A DNA stretch of 64,000 bases, taken from the NCBI GenBank assembly GCA_002328075.1, contig DCVT01000028.1, forward strand, positions 1 to 64,000, read 5' to 3'. Source of the stretch: Anaerolineales bacterium UBA2181. Its GTDB lineage: Bacteria; Chloroflexota; Anaerolineae; Promineifilales; UBA4811. Below the pieces are notes generated by a model, which was given only the letters and a program-made list of their open reading frames with translations, had not been told where the DNA came from and did no database searches. A program made the position numbers and the translations under genes. This document shows, in pieces, positions 7,877 to 16,558 of the stretch (its first letter is position 1; each line of letters begins with the position of its first letter).

Positions 7877-9994
7877 GTGGCCAAGTTTCTGGCGCAACGG
7901 CTGGTATCGCTGGTGCTGACCATGCTGCTGGTTTCGGTGGTCGTCTTCCTGGTCTCCGAGGTGGCACCGGGCAACGTTGTCCGCCGCATGTTGGGTCAAT
8001 TCGTCACGCCGGAGCAGGAGCTGTCCATGCGGGAGCAGCTGGGGCTAAACCGGCCGGTCTGGCAGCGGTACGTCAGCTGGTTGGTGGGCAGCGACTGGCT
8101 GTTCGTGCGGCCCAAAGTGGGCATGCCGCTGCGGATGATAGAGACGACCGAATCGGGCCGCACCCAATGGTGGGCAGAGGAGCCAGACGGTACCCTGATT
8201 CAGTGGCGGATGGCAGGCCAGGACCTCATCGCCTTGCGGCGCCAACCCGACGGCACCAGCGTCGCTTCCCCGGACAATGGCCGCTGGTCCATTGACCGCG
8301 AGGATCAGATGGAACGGTTGATGAACCTGCGAGCGGAGTTGGACGCCGGCCGGCAACTGGCAGCCGAGGATCAGGCGGCCATCATCCTGCAGTTGGACCG
8401 CCTGATTGAGATCCTGCAACGGGGCGACGCGCTGCCGATGGAGTCGCTGGTGGCGGCCCTGCGCGAGCCTGAGGCGGCACTGGACGCGCTGACCAGCCCG
8501 CAGGCCACCCCGCAGCAGGATGCGCTGCAGGCCGCCGCCCGATCGATCCTGAATCACAAGGCAGTGGCGGTGGTTCAGGTGGCAGAGGAACTCGCCGCCA
8601 CCGGCGGCAACCTCGACGTGGAGCTGCTGCGAGGTGTCCCCGGCCGCCTGGGGCCGGCCGCCACGCTGATCCGCCCCATTCGGCCCGAATTGGCAGATCA
8701 GGTGCAGGGCGCGGCGCGGTCAGCGCTAGCCGGCGACGGGCCGGGTGCCCTGGACGCGCTGCAGCCGGCGGCTGATGCTGTCGAGCCGTTGCTGCGGCCG
8801 GTAATCGAGCTGGCGTTGGCCTTGCAGGACGACGACTACCGGCTGGCGGCCGCGCGGCTCAGCAACCTAATTGATCCCTCGCCACCGCCGGACCCACTGC
8901 GGGAAGCCCTGTTGGCCGACGTGTTCAAGGAGATGGTATCCGCGGCGCGGAGCTCGTTACCCGATTTCACCGACCGGTTGCAGGAAGCATCGGCCGGCCT
9001 GCGCGCCGAGGACGTTGCGGCTGCCCGGGCCGCGCTGCAAGCCGCCGGCGGTGTTCTGGCTGAGCGCGGGTTGGTCATCGCCAAGAATCAGGCGGCTGCC
9101 CGGGCCCACGTTGCGCGATCCTTCTGGGGGGTGGACAACGCCAATCACGGTGTCCTATTCCTGACCCACGGTGATCAGGAGATCTGGATTCGCACGGTCA
9201 CGGGCGGAAGCTGGTATCGGCAGACCAGCGGCCCCGCCCAGTACATCCCGCTGCAACGAGGGTTATTGCGAGGCGACCCGGGTTTCTCCATGCGCACGCG
9301 CGAGCCGGTCAAGGTGGAACTGGTGCGCCGCGTACGGAACTCGGCCGTGTTGGCGGCCATCGCCTTTGTCGTGGTGATGCCGCTCTCGCTAGTGTTGGGA
9401 CTCATCGCGGGTCTGAACGAGGGCAAACCGGCGGACCGAGTGCTCTCGCTTTTCGGTCTGGTGACCACCTCCAGTCCCAACTTTGCCAGCGCCATCGTGC
9501 TGATCCTCGTCTTTAGCGTCTGGCTGAAAATCCTGCCCGGCGCCACGGTATTCACCAGCTCCACGGCGGTTTTCGAGAACCCCAAGATGTTGGTTCTGCC
9601 CGTAGCTACGCTCACCCTCATCGAGTTGGGCTACGTGCTGCGGATGACCCGAGCCAGCATGGTGGATGTGATGCGCACTGCCTACATCCGCACCGCCTTT
9701 CTGAAGGGTTTGCCCTATTGGCGGATCGTCATTCGCCACGCGTTGCGCAACGCGCTGATGGCGCCCATCACCGTCATCATGTTGCACGTCAACTGGCTTA
9801 TGGGCGGCCTGGTCGTGGTTGAATCGATCTTTGGTTACCCGGGACTGGGCACGTTCCTGCTGGCGTCGGCGCTCTACAAGGACGTCTTTGCCATTGAGGC
9901 CGGCGCAATGGTCATGGTCACGCTGGCGGTCGCCACCCAGTTGGTGGCGGACATCATCTACACCTTTCTCAACCCGCGCGTTCGCTATGCCTGA
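7877..9994 (+). CDS. oligopeptide-type ABC permease with a large inserted domain
   Basis: A 705-residue DppB-like permease; family members are usually about 310-340 residues. The first membrane helix (about residues 8-28) and the post-helix signature (TPEQELSMREQLGL) are normal, as are the helices after about residue 485 and the EAA loop near residue 613 (YWRIVIRHALRNALMAP). Between them lie nearly 400 extra residues in the extracytoplasmic loop, rich in Ala, Leu, Arg and Asp and mostly predicted helical by composition. The start is GTG at 7877 with GAAGGAG upstream. The insertion may contact the lipoprotein receptor. It pairs with the permease at 10018. Confidence 0.88.
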   Translation: MAKFLAQRLVSLVLTMLLVSVVVFLVSEVAPGNVVRRMLGQFVTPEQELSMREQLGLNRPVWQRYVSWLVGSDWLFVRPKVGMPLRMIETTESGRTQWWAEEPDGTLIQWRMAGQDLIALRRQPDGTSVASPDNGRWSIDREDQMERLMNLRAELDAGRQLAAEDQAAIILQLDRLIEILQRGDALPMESLVAALREPEAALDALTSPQATPQQDALQAAARSILNHKAVAVVQVAEELAATGGNLDVELLRGVPGRLGPAATLIRPIRPELADQVQGAARSALAGDGPGALDALQPAADAVEPLLRPVIELALALQDDDYRLAAARLSNLIDPSPPPDPLREALLADVFKEMVSAARSSLPDFTDRLQEASAGLRAEDVAAARAALQAAGGVLAERGLVIAKNQAAARAHVARSFWGVDNANHGVLFLTHGDQEIWIRTVTGGSWYRQTSGPAQYIPLQRGLLRGDPGFSMRTREPVKVELVRRVRNSAVLAAIAFVVVMPLSLVLGLIAGLNEGKPADRVLSLFGLVTTSSPNFASAIVLILVFSVWLKILPGATVFTSSTAVFENPKMLVLPVATLTLIELGYVLRMTRASMVDVMRTAYIRTAFLKGLPYWRIVIRHALRNALMAPITVIMLHVNWLMGGLVVVESIFGYPGLGTFLLASALYKDVFAIEAGAMVMVTLAVATQLVADIIYTFLNPRVRYA

Positions 9995-10017
9995 GCAGGG
10001 TGCTGGGAGTCGCAAGC

Positions 10018-10899
10018 ATGGCACACCCAACTGAGACGAGTGCTGTCCGGTCAGACCCCCCAGCCGAGCGGGGCGGCCTGCGCGAGAGCCTGACGGTCCT
10101 TCGCTCATCCAAGACGGCGATGGTCGGTCTGGCGATGGTGTCGTTTTGGGTTCTGGTGGCGCTTTTCTCGCTGGTGTCGACGGCCAACCCGTACGCGCAG
10201 GATGGGTCTGCTCCGAATGCGCCCCCATCAGCCACGCACTGGCTGGGGACCGACGACTTGGGGCGCGACCTGTTGGCCCGCGTCATCCATGGCAGCCGGA
10301 CGATCCTCATCCTTTCGCCCCTTTCGGTCTTGTCGGCCGTCGTTGTCGGTTCCGCCTTGGGCTTGGTGGCTGGTTACCGGGGCGGCATAGTGGATGAGGT
10401 GGTGATGCGCCTGCTGGATGCCATCATGGCCTTTCCGACCATTCTGCTCTATCTCATCATCATCGCCGCGTTGGGCGCCTCCCCGGCCAACGTGGTGCTG
10501 GCCATCACCATAGGCGGCGTTCCCGGCATCGCCCGTCTGGTGCGCAGCCTGGCGCTGGACATTCGCACCCGTGATTACATCTACGCGGCCGAACTGGCGG
10601 GCGAGAATTCCTTTTACATCATGTTCGTGGAGATACTCATTAATGCCCGGGGCCCGGTCATTGTGGACTCGATGCTTCGCATAGGGTATGCGGTCTTTTC
10701 CATCGGCGCGTTGGGTTTCCTCGGATTGGGCCTGCCGCCGCCCTCGCCGGACTGGGGCAGCATGATTGCCCGTGGCCGGAGTTTCCTGCAGATCACGCCC
10801 TGGGCGGTACTCTGGCCGGCGCTGGCGATTGCCTCATTGGTGGTGGGCCTGAACCTTCTGGCGGACGGCCTGCACGAGGAATCGGTGCGCTACCAGTAG
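10018..10899 (+). CDS. oligopeptide-type ABC permease (DppC-like)
   Basis: A 293-residue inner-membrane permease of normal length. The N-terminal OppC signature is present (LRSSKTAMVGLAMV), followed by HWLGTDDLGRDLLARVIHG, which precedes the transmembrane domain, and a C-terminal GLGLPPPSPDWGSMIARG motif typical of DppC. I used the ATG at 10018, which has GGGAG 8 bp upstream, rather than the in-frame GTG at 10000. It forms the transport channel with the long permease encoded just upstream. Confidence 0.92.
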   Translation: MAHPTETSAVRSDPPAERGGLRESLTVLRSSKTAMVGLAMVSFWVLVALFSLVSTANPYAQDGSAPNAPPSATHWLGTDDLGRDLLARVIHGSRTILILSPLSVLSAVVVGSALGLVAGYRGGIVDEVVMRLLDAIMAFPTILLYLIIIAALGASPANVVLAITIGGVPGIARLVRSLALDIRTRDYIYAAELAGENSFYIMFVEILINARGPVIVDSMLRIGYAVFSIGALGFLGLGLPPPSPDWGSMIARGRSFLQITPWAVLWPALAIASLVVGLNLLADGLHEESVRYQ

Positions 10900-10916
10900 C
10901 ATGGAGGAACCGGGCG

Positions 10917-13007
10917 ATGACATCCGGCTCAAGAATCCCAATCGACGTTCCCGTGGTTCAAGCACACCGACTGGCCATCGCGTACGAGACGCGTCGGGGT
11001 GACGTCCTGGCGGTGCGCGACATGTCGTTTGAGATTCGTCGTGGCGAGACTCTCGGCATTGTGGGAGAGTCGGGTTGCGGCAAGAGCACAGTGGCGTTCG
11101 CCATCGTCAGCTTTCTGGGCAACGGCCGCATAGTGGGTGGGGATCTGCTTTTCCAGGGGCGCGACCTGCGCGGGCGTTCGGAGCAGGAATTACGCCGTCT
11201 GCGCGGTTGCCAGGTCGGTATGGTCTACCAGGATCCCATGCAAGCGCTCAATCCCTCGCTACGCATAGGCGAGCAGTTGAGCGAGGTGCTGGTGGTCCAC
11301 CAGCGGATGGATGCCCCCAAGGCGCGGGTTCGCTGCATCGACATGCTTCAGCGGGTGTACATGCCCGACCCGGAAGCAGTGATGCAGCGCTATCCGCACC
11401 AGATCTCCGGCGGGCAGCAGCAGCGAGTCGTGATTGCCATGGCGCTGCTCAACAACCCGGCGCTGCTGATCATGGATGAGCCGACGACTGCATTGGACGT
11501 GACGGTGGAGGCGGCGGTGTTGGATCTGATTGCGGACCTGCGGCGCCAATTCGACACGGCCATCATGTACATCAGCCATAACCTGGGGGTTATCGCCCGG
11601 GTGTCAGATCGGGTGGCGGTGATGTACGCCGGAGAGTTGGTGGAAAGCGGCTCGGTGGCGGACGTTTTTCTCCGGCCGCTTCATCCGTATACGGAGGGCC
11701 TGCTGCGCTGTGTGCCCAAACTGGGTACCAGCAAGGAGTCCAGTTACCTGAGCGCCATTCCAGGGCGGGTCCCGTCTCCGGACCGCCTGCCGCCGGGCTG
11801 TATTTTCGAACCACGCTGCCCTATGGCGCGAGGGACGTGCCGCCAATCCCGACCGGAACTGCGCCACTCGGCGGGTCGCGGCGCGCGGCACCTCTCGCGT
11901 TGCCTCTTTGCCGAGGAATTGGCGGAGGAGGGTAGGGAGCAGGCGCCGGTCCCGGCGGGTGCCGTGTGCCCGGAACTGGGCAGCCCCGAAGCCATACTGA
12001 ATGCCCGGTCCGTCAAGACCTATTACCGGCAGGAGTCGTCCTCCGTTCTCAGCCTGGTCGGTCTGGGTCCCAAACCGTACGTGAAGGCGCTGGACGACGT
12101 GACCCTGCACGTGCCCCAGGGGTGCACCTTTGGCATTGTCGGCGAATCCGGTTGTGGCAAGAGCACGCTGGCCAAGACCATCGTCGGTTTGCAGCCGCTC
12201 ACCGATGGCAAGATCGATTTTCTCGGGTTCGATATCTCGGTACCGGTCGGTAAGCGCGATCTCATGCTGATCAAAGAGATGCAGATGGTCTTTCAGAACC
12301 CAGACTCGACGCTCAACCCCTCCTTCTCGGTGGGATATCAGATCGGCCGACGGCTTCGGCGCTTTGGCACGCTGCGGCGGGACCAGGTCCGCGAGGGGGT
12401 CCTTCGATTGCTGGACGAAGTCAAGTTGGACGAACGCTATTTCAGCCGTCTTCCGCGCCAACTGAGTGGCGGCGAGAAACAGAGGGTGGGGATTGCCCGC
12501 GCGTTTGCCACCCGGCCCAAGTTGGTGCTGTGCGACGAGCCGGTCTCTTCGCTGGACGTGTCCGTCCAGGCGGCGGTGCTGAACCTCCTCATGGAGATCC
12601 AGCGTGAAAACGGGACCACCTTGCTGTTCATAGCCCATGACCTGAGCGTGGTGCGCTACTTCTCGGATCGCGTGGCGGTCATGTACCTGGGTAAGATCTG
12701 TGAGATCGGTCCGGCTGAGGCGATCTATGCACCCCCTTATCATCCGTACACCGAGGCCCTGCTTTCGGCCGTTCCCATTCCGGATCCGAGCGTGGAACAG
12801 AAGCACATTCGGCTCAGCGGCGCCGTGCCCAGCGCGCTCAACCCACCCAGCGGCTGCCGGTTTCACACCCGTTGCCCGCGCAGGGTGGGCGCCATATGTG
12901 AACAGGAGGAGCCGCCGCCCATAGATTGCGGTGACGGCCATACCATCTATTGTCATATTGCGGTGGAGGAACTCCGTCTCGTCGAGGCGGTGATCACTGC
13001 GCGTTAA
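10917..13007 (+). CDS. fused oligopeptide ABC ATPase (DppD-DppF type)
   Basis: A 696-residue protein with two complete ABC ATPase units. Unit 1 (about residues 12-330) has Walker A GESGCGKST, signature ISGGQQQR and Walker B LLIMDEP. Unit 2 (about 355-690) has Walker A GESGCGKST, signature LSGGEKQR and Walker B LVLCDEP. Each unit ends with the Cys-containing oligopeptide-transporter C-terminal region (CIFEPRCPMA and CRFHTRCPRR). In most bacteria these are separate genes, so the fusion fixes a heterodimeric ATPase. The ATG follows GGAGGA by 8 bp. It energises the importer made from the preceding genes. Confidence 0.93.
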   Translation: MTSGSRIPIDVPVVQAHRLAIAYETRRGDVLAVRDMSFEIRRGETLGIVGESGCGKSTVAFAIVSFLGNGRIVGGDLLFQGRDLRGRSEQELRRLRGCQVGMVYQDPMQALNPSLRIGEQLSEVLVVHQRMDAPKARVRCIDMLQRVYMPDPEAVMQRYPHQISGGQQQRVVIAMALLNNPALLIMDEPTTALDVTVEAAVLDLIADLRRQFDTAIMYISHNLGVIARVSDRVAVMYAGELVESGSVADVFLRPLHPYTEGLLRCVPKLGTSKESSYLSAIPGRVPSPDRLPPGCIFEPRCPMARGTCRQSRPELRHSAGRGARHLSRCLFAEELAEEGREQAPVPAGAVCPELGSPEAILNARSVKTYYRQESSSVLSLVGLGPKPYVKALDDVTLHVPQGCTFGIVGESGCGKSTLAKTIVGLQPLTDGKIDFLGFDISVPVGKRDLMLIKEMQMVFQNPDSTLNPSFSVGYQIGRRLRRFGTLRRDQVREGVLRLLDEVKLDERYFSRLPRQLSGGEKQRVGIARAFATRPKLVLCDEPVSSLDVSVQAAVLNLLMEIQRENGTTLLFIAHDLSVVRYFSDRVAVMYLGKICEIGPAEAIYAPPYHPYTEALLSAVPIPDPSVEQKHIRLSGAVPSALNPPSGCRFHTRCPRRVGAICEQEEPPPIDCGDGHTIYCHIAVEELRLVEAVITAR

Positions 13008-13022
13008 CTCGAAAGGAAACCT

Positions 13023-14810
13023 ATGAGAGCACTGCTTTCCGGCAACGAAGCCATTGCCCGCGGAGCCTACGAATACGGTGTCCAGGTGGCTACGGGTTAC
13101 CCGGGCACGCCGAGCTCGGAGATTCTGGAGAACATTGCTCGCTACCCGGAAATCTATGCCGAGTGGTCGGTCAATGAAAAGGTGGCCATGGACGCGGCCA
13201 TCGGCGCGGCCTATGCCGGCCGTCGCGCCCTGGTCACCATGAAACAGGTGGGCATGAACGTGGCTTCGGACTCGTTCTTTTATGCCGTGTATACCGGGGT
13301 CAAGGGTGGGTTGCTCATTGTCACGGCCGACGATCCGGGGATGTATAGCTCGCAGAACGAGCAGGATAACCGGCATTACGCCCGTTTTGCCAAGATGCCC
13401 ATGGTAGAACCGGCCGATAGCCAGGAAGCCAAGGATATGGTCGGCCTGGGCCTGGAGCTCTCAGAAGCGTGGGACACGCCCGTCCTCTTGCGCACGGTCA
13501 TGCGCATCTCGCATTCCGGCTCGCCGGTGGAATTGGGCCAGCGGCCGCCCCGAGATAACTCGCCGGTGGCCCTGGAACGCAATCCGCACAAGCTGGTATC
13601 CACTTGCCTGTGGGCGCGGGACCGGCATCCGGTGGTGGAGGATCGCCTGCAGCGCCTGGCTGAATACGCCTGCACGGTCTCGGTCAACCGCATCGAGTGG
13701 GGAGACCGCCGGCTGGGGATCGTGACCAGCGGCCCGGTCTACCATTACGCGCATGAAGTCTGGCCGGATGCCTCCTACCTGAAACTGGGCCTGCCGTACC
13801 CGCTTCCCACCGCGCTGATTCGCCGATTCGCCGACGGCGTGGAGCGACTGCTGGTGTTGGAGGAGCTTGACCCGTTCCTGGAGGAGCAGATCAAGGCGCT
13901 GGGTATATCCTGCCAGGGCAAGGCGCTGTTTCCTCTGACCGGCGAACTGACCCCGGCGGTGCTGGTCGAGTCGGCCGCTGCCGCCGGGCTCATCGCCGCC
14001 CCGCCGCCGCTGCCGCCACCTTTGCCATTACCCGGCCGGTCACCGGTCTTTTGCCCGGGCTGCCCGCACCGCAGCACCTTTTACCTGCTCAACCGGATGA
14101 AGAACGTCGTGGTGGCCGGCGACATCGGCTGCTACAACCTAGGCGCCCTGCCCCCGTTTGACGCCACCGATACCATGGGATCCATGGGAGCCAGTATCGG
14201 CGTCGCTCACGGTTTTGATGTGGCCAACATTTCGGACCCCTTTGTGGCCGTCATCGGCGATTCCACCTTTTTCCATGCCGGCATTGCACCGCTGCTGAAC
14301 ATCGTGCACAATGGGGGCAAGAGCACCGTGGTGATCCTGGACAACCATACCACGGCCATGACCGGCCACCAGGACCATCCGGGAACGGCGGTTCGCCTGG
14401 GCGGAGCGCCGGCTACCCGGGTGGACATTGCCGATGTGGTGCAGGCCTGCGGTGTCCATGATGTCCACCGGGTGAACGCGTTTGAGATCAAGGCGGTCCG
14501 CCGGGCGCTCAAGGACGCACTGGCCTTCGATGGCCCGTCGGTGGTGCTGGTGGAGGGTCCCTGTTTCTTTGTGGGGCCCGGGCCGGCCGGGGCGTATGAG
14601 GTAGATCCCGCGGCCTGCGTTGCTTGTGGGGTCTGCTTCCGGTTGGGATGTCCGGCAATTGTACGCTCTGACGAGGTCTACCCGGCCAACGGCAAACCCC
14701 AGGCATTCATCGATCCGGTCCTGTGCGTGGGGTGCGATATGTGTGCCCAGGTGTGCGGCCCGGGGGCCATCCACCCGGTGGACGAGCCCGTCTCAGGAGT
14801 TGAACAGTGA
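13023..14810 (+). CDS. iorA: indolepyruvate ferredoxin oxidoreductase, alpha subunit
   Basis: This 595-residue subunit catalyses oxidative decarboxylation of (aryl)2-oxo acids to acyl-CoA with reduction of ferredoxin, using thiamine diphosphate. Seen in order: an N-terminal pyrimidine-binding domain (TGYPGTPSSEILE), a central CPGCPHR, the ThDP-binding GDSTFFH...DNHTTAMTG region, and two C-terminal ferredoxin motifs (CVACGVCFRLGCPA and CVGCDMCAQVCGPGAI). The second cysteine set in the first motif is slightly altered, as in other IorA proteins. The stop overlaps the GTG of iorB by 4 nt, so the two are translationally coupled. The enzyme is oxygen-sensitive in known organisms, suggesting anaerobic or microaerobic use. 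Confidence 0.93.
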   Translation: MRALLSGNEAIARGAYEYGVQVATGYPGTPSSEILENIARYPEIYAEWSVNEKVAMDAAIGAAYAGRRALVTMKQVGMNVASDSFFYAVYTGVKGGLLIVTADDPGMYSSQNEQDNRHYARFAKMPMVEPADSQEAKDMVGLGLELSEAWDTPVLLRTVMRISHSGSPVELGQRPPRDNSPVALERNPHKLVSTCLWARDRHPVVEDRLQRLAEYACTVSVNRIEWGDRRLGIVTSGPVYHYAHEVWPDASYLKLGLPYPLPTALIRRFADGVERLLVLEELDPFLEEQIKALGISCQGKALFPLTGELTPAVLVESAAAAGLIAAPPPLPPPLPLPGRSPVFCPGCPHRSTFYLLNRMKNVVVAGDIGCYNLGALPPFDATDTMGSMGASIGVAHGFDVANISDPFVAVIGDSTFFHAGIAPLLNIVHNGGKSTVVILDNHTTAMTGHQDHPGTAVRLGGAPATRVDIADVVQACGVHDVHRVNAFEIKAVRRALKDALAFDGPSVVLVEGPCFFVGPGPAGAYEVDPAACVACGVCFRLGCPAIVRSDEVYPANGKPQAFIDPVLCVGCDMCAQVCGPGAIHPVDEPVSGVEQ

Positions 14811-15406
14811 AGGCGATCAACTTTCTCATTACCGGTGTGGGTGGTCAGGGCACCCTACTGGCCGGCGATCTGCTGGCCGCGGTCGGACTGGCCGCCGGCT
14901 ACGACGTGAAAAAGTCGGACATCCTCGGTTTGGCGGTGCGCGGCGGGGCGGTGGTTGGCCACGTTCGATGGGCCGAGCGGGTGTTTTCGCCCATCGTGCC
15001 GGACGGTCAGGTGGATTTCCTGGTGGCGTTCGAGGTGCTGGAAGGGCTGCGCTGGTTGCATCACGTGCGGCCGGAAGGTACCGTGCTGCTGAACCAGCAG
15101 GAGATTCATCCGGTGACGGTTAGCAGCGGCCTGACCGGATATCCCGACCCTGCGGCGGTGGATCGGGCGCTGGGCGAGCGAGGCGGGCCGGTGTTCAAGG
15201 TGCCCGGCCTGGAACTGGCGCTCCGATTGGGCAACCCGCGGGTTCTGAACGTGGTTCTGCTGGGGGCGCTCAGCTCACGGTTGCCGCTTTCTGCGGCCCT
15301 CTGGCAGCAGGTGCTAAAGAACCGAGTGCCCGGGCGTTACCTCGAGCTGAACGAGAAGGCTTTTGAACAGGGCCGAACGTGGGCCCAAGAAAGGAGTGAT
15401 TCGTGA
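14807..15406 (+). CDS. iorB: indolepyruvate ferredoxin oxidoreductase, beta subunit
   Basis: A 199-residue gamma-type domain of the 2-oxoacid:ferredoxin oxidoreductase family, which holds the coenzyme-A-binding part of the enzyme. The N-terminal glycine-rich ITGVGGQGTLLAGDLLA motif and the following KKSDILGLAVRGGAVVGHVR are diagnostic. The GTG start overlaps the iorA stop by 4 nt, and its own stop overlaps the next GTG by 4 nt, indicating tight co-translation through three genes. Confidence 0.92.
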   Translation: MKAINFLITGVGGQGTLLAGDLLAAVGLAAGYDVKKSDILGLAVRGGAVVGHVRWAERVFSPIVPDGQVDFLVAFEVLEGLRWLHHVRPEGTVLLNQQEIHPVTVSSGLTGYPDPAAVDRALGERGGPVFKVPGLELALRLGNPRVLNVVLLGALSSRLPLSAALWQQVLKNRVPGRYLELNEKAFEQGRTWAQERSDS

Positions 15407-16110
15407 AGATACTGGTCATCAACCCCAATACCTCCGCCAGTGTCACCGAGCACATTCGCCGGGAGTTGATCAAGATCAAGCGGCCAGACACCGAGCTGGT
15501 GGTGGTCAATCCCGAGCATGGACCGGTCTCGATCGAGTCGGTGCTGGATGAGGTCCTGGCCGGCCCACCGACCATGGACCTGGTGCGCTGGGCCAATGCG
15601 GAGCGTTTCGACGCCATCGTCTTGGCCTGCTTCTCCGACCCCGGACTGGACGCAGCCAAGGAGATATCGGACATCCCGGTGATCGGTATCGAAGAGGCGA
15701 CGATGCACCTGGCTGCCATGTTGGGGCACAAGTTCTCCATCACCACTGCTCTGGCCAACCGTGCACCCACGCGCGACGTGCACGTCCGGCTGCGGGGGTT
15801 GGAGAGCTCGTTTGCCTCGGCGTTGGTGATGGACATGCCGGTTCTGGAGATGGATGCCGATCCGGTCAAGGCCAAGCAGCGCATCCTCGAGTTGTCGCGT
15901 CGGGCCGTGGAGCAGGATGGCGCCGAGGTGATCATCCTGGGCTGCGCCGGCCTGACCGGTTACGCGGCCGACGTCGAACGGGAGTTGGGCGTGGTGGTTC
16001 TGGATCCCACTTCGGTGGCGTTCAAGATCGCCGAGGCGCTGGCCGATCTGGGTCTGTGTCACAGCAAAATCCGGCGCTTTTCCCGTCCCCGTGTCAAGGA
16101 GATCAAGTAG
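15403..16110 (+). CDS. Asp/Glu/hydantoin racemase family protein
   Basis: A 235-residue cofactor-independent racemase-fold protein, most like hydantoin racemase (HyuE). The two catalytic cysteines are visible in VLACFSDPG (about residue 76) and ILGCAGLTG (about residue 182). The N-terminus KILVINPNTSASVTEHI is the usual hydantoin-racemase opening. It would interconvert enantiomers of a substrate or intermediate so that stereospecific enzymes in the cluster can use both. With M24 hydrolases and a molybdenum hydroxylase nearby, a cyclic ureide or N-substituted amino acid is a reasonable guess. The GTG start overlaps iorB by 4 nt. Confidence 0.86.
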   Translation: MKILVINPNTSASVTEHIRRELIKIKRPDTELVVVNPEHGPVSIESVLDEVLAGPPTMDLVRWANAERFDAIVLACFSDPGLDAAKEISDIPVIGIEEATMHLAAMLGHKFSITTALANRAPTRDVHVRLRGLESSFASALVMDMPVLEMDADPVKAKQRILELSRRAVEQDGAEVIILGCAGLTGYAADVERELGVVVLDPTSVAFKIAEALADLGLCHSKIRRFSRPRVKEIK

Positions 16111-16125
16111 TCAGGAGGAGCACCC

Positions 16126-16542
16126 ATGGAACTCAAACCGCCACACGTCAATTCGCAGATCACCTTTTTCTACTATCCAGACCTGGAGCCCGCCGCCGCG
16201 TTTTACGAGCAGGTGATGGGTTTGGTCAAGGTCGAAGATCAGGGCTGGGCCAAGATCTATCGAGTGTCGGGCGAACAGGGCAATGCATTCCTGGGCATTG
16301 TGGACGGCGACCGGGGATTTCACCAGCCCCAGCCGAAAAGCGCCGTGCTGGTCACGCTGGTGGTGGAGGACGTTCCTGGGTGGTATGAACACCTCAAGGC
16401 GCACGGCGTGAAAATGCTCACCGAGCTCCGCGAGTACGATGACATCCGGGTGCGCTGCTTTTTCTGCCAGGACCCGGGAGGCTACAGCCTGGAAATTCAG
16501 GAGTTCCTTCGGCCGGAATTGCGGCCCATCTTTTATCCGTGA
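16126..16542 (+). CDS. VOC superfamily (glyoxalase/dioxygenase-fold) protein
   Basis: A 138-residue single-domain vicinal-oxygen-chelate protein with two beta-alpha-beta-beta-beta modules. The TFFYYPDLEPAAAFYEQVMGL opening and CFFCQDPGGYSLEIQEFL ending are typical, the latter carrying the usual C-terminal metal-ligand Glu. The first ligand position appears to be Gln or Tyr rather than a clear His, so metal dependence is uncertain. The reaction cannot be assigned. It is preceded by AGGAGG and sits inside the operon. Confidence 0.82.
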   Translation: MELKPPHVNSQITFFYYPDLEPAAAFYEQVMGLVKVEDQGWAKIYRVSGEQGNAFLGIVDGDRGFHQPQPKSAVLVTLVVEDVPGWYEHLKAHGVKMLTELREYDDIRVRCFFCQDPGGYSLEIQEFLRPELRPIFYP

Positions 16543-16558
16543 TGGCCGGCCCAACGGC

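Noticed and set aside
11604..13376. Minus-strand open frame of 590 codons
   Set aside because: Antisense to the fused ATPase; no motif and low-complexity His/Arg composition.
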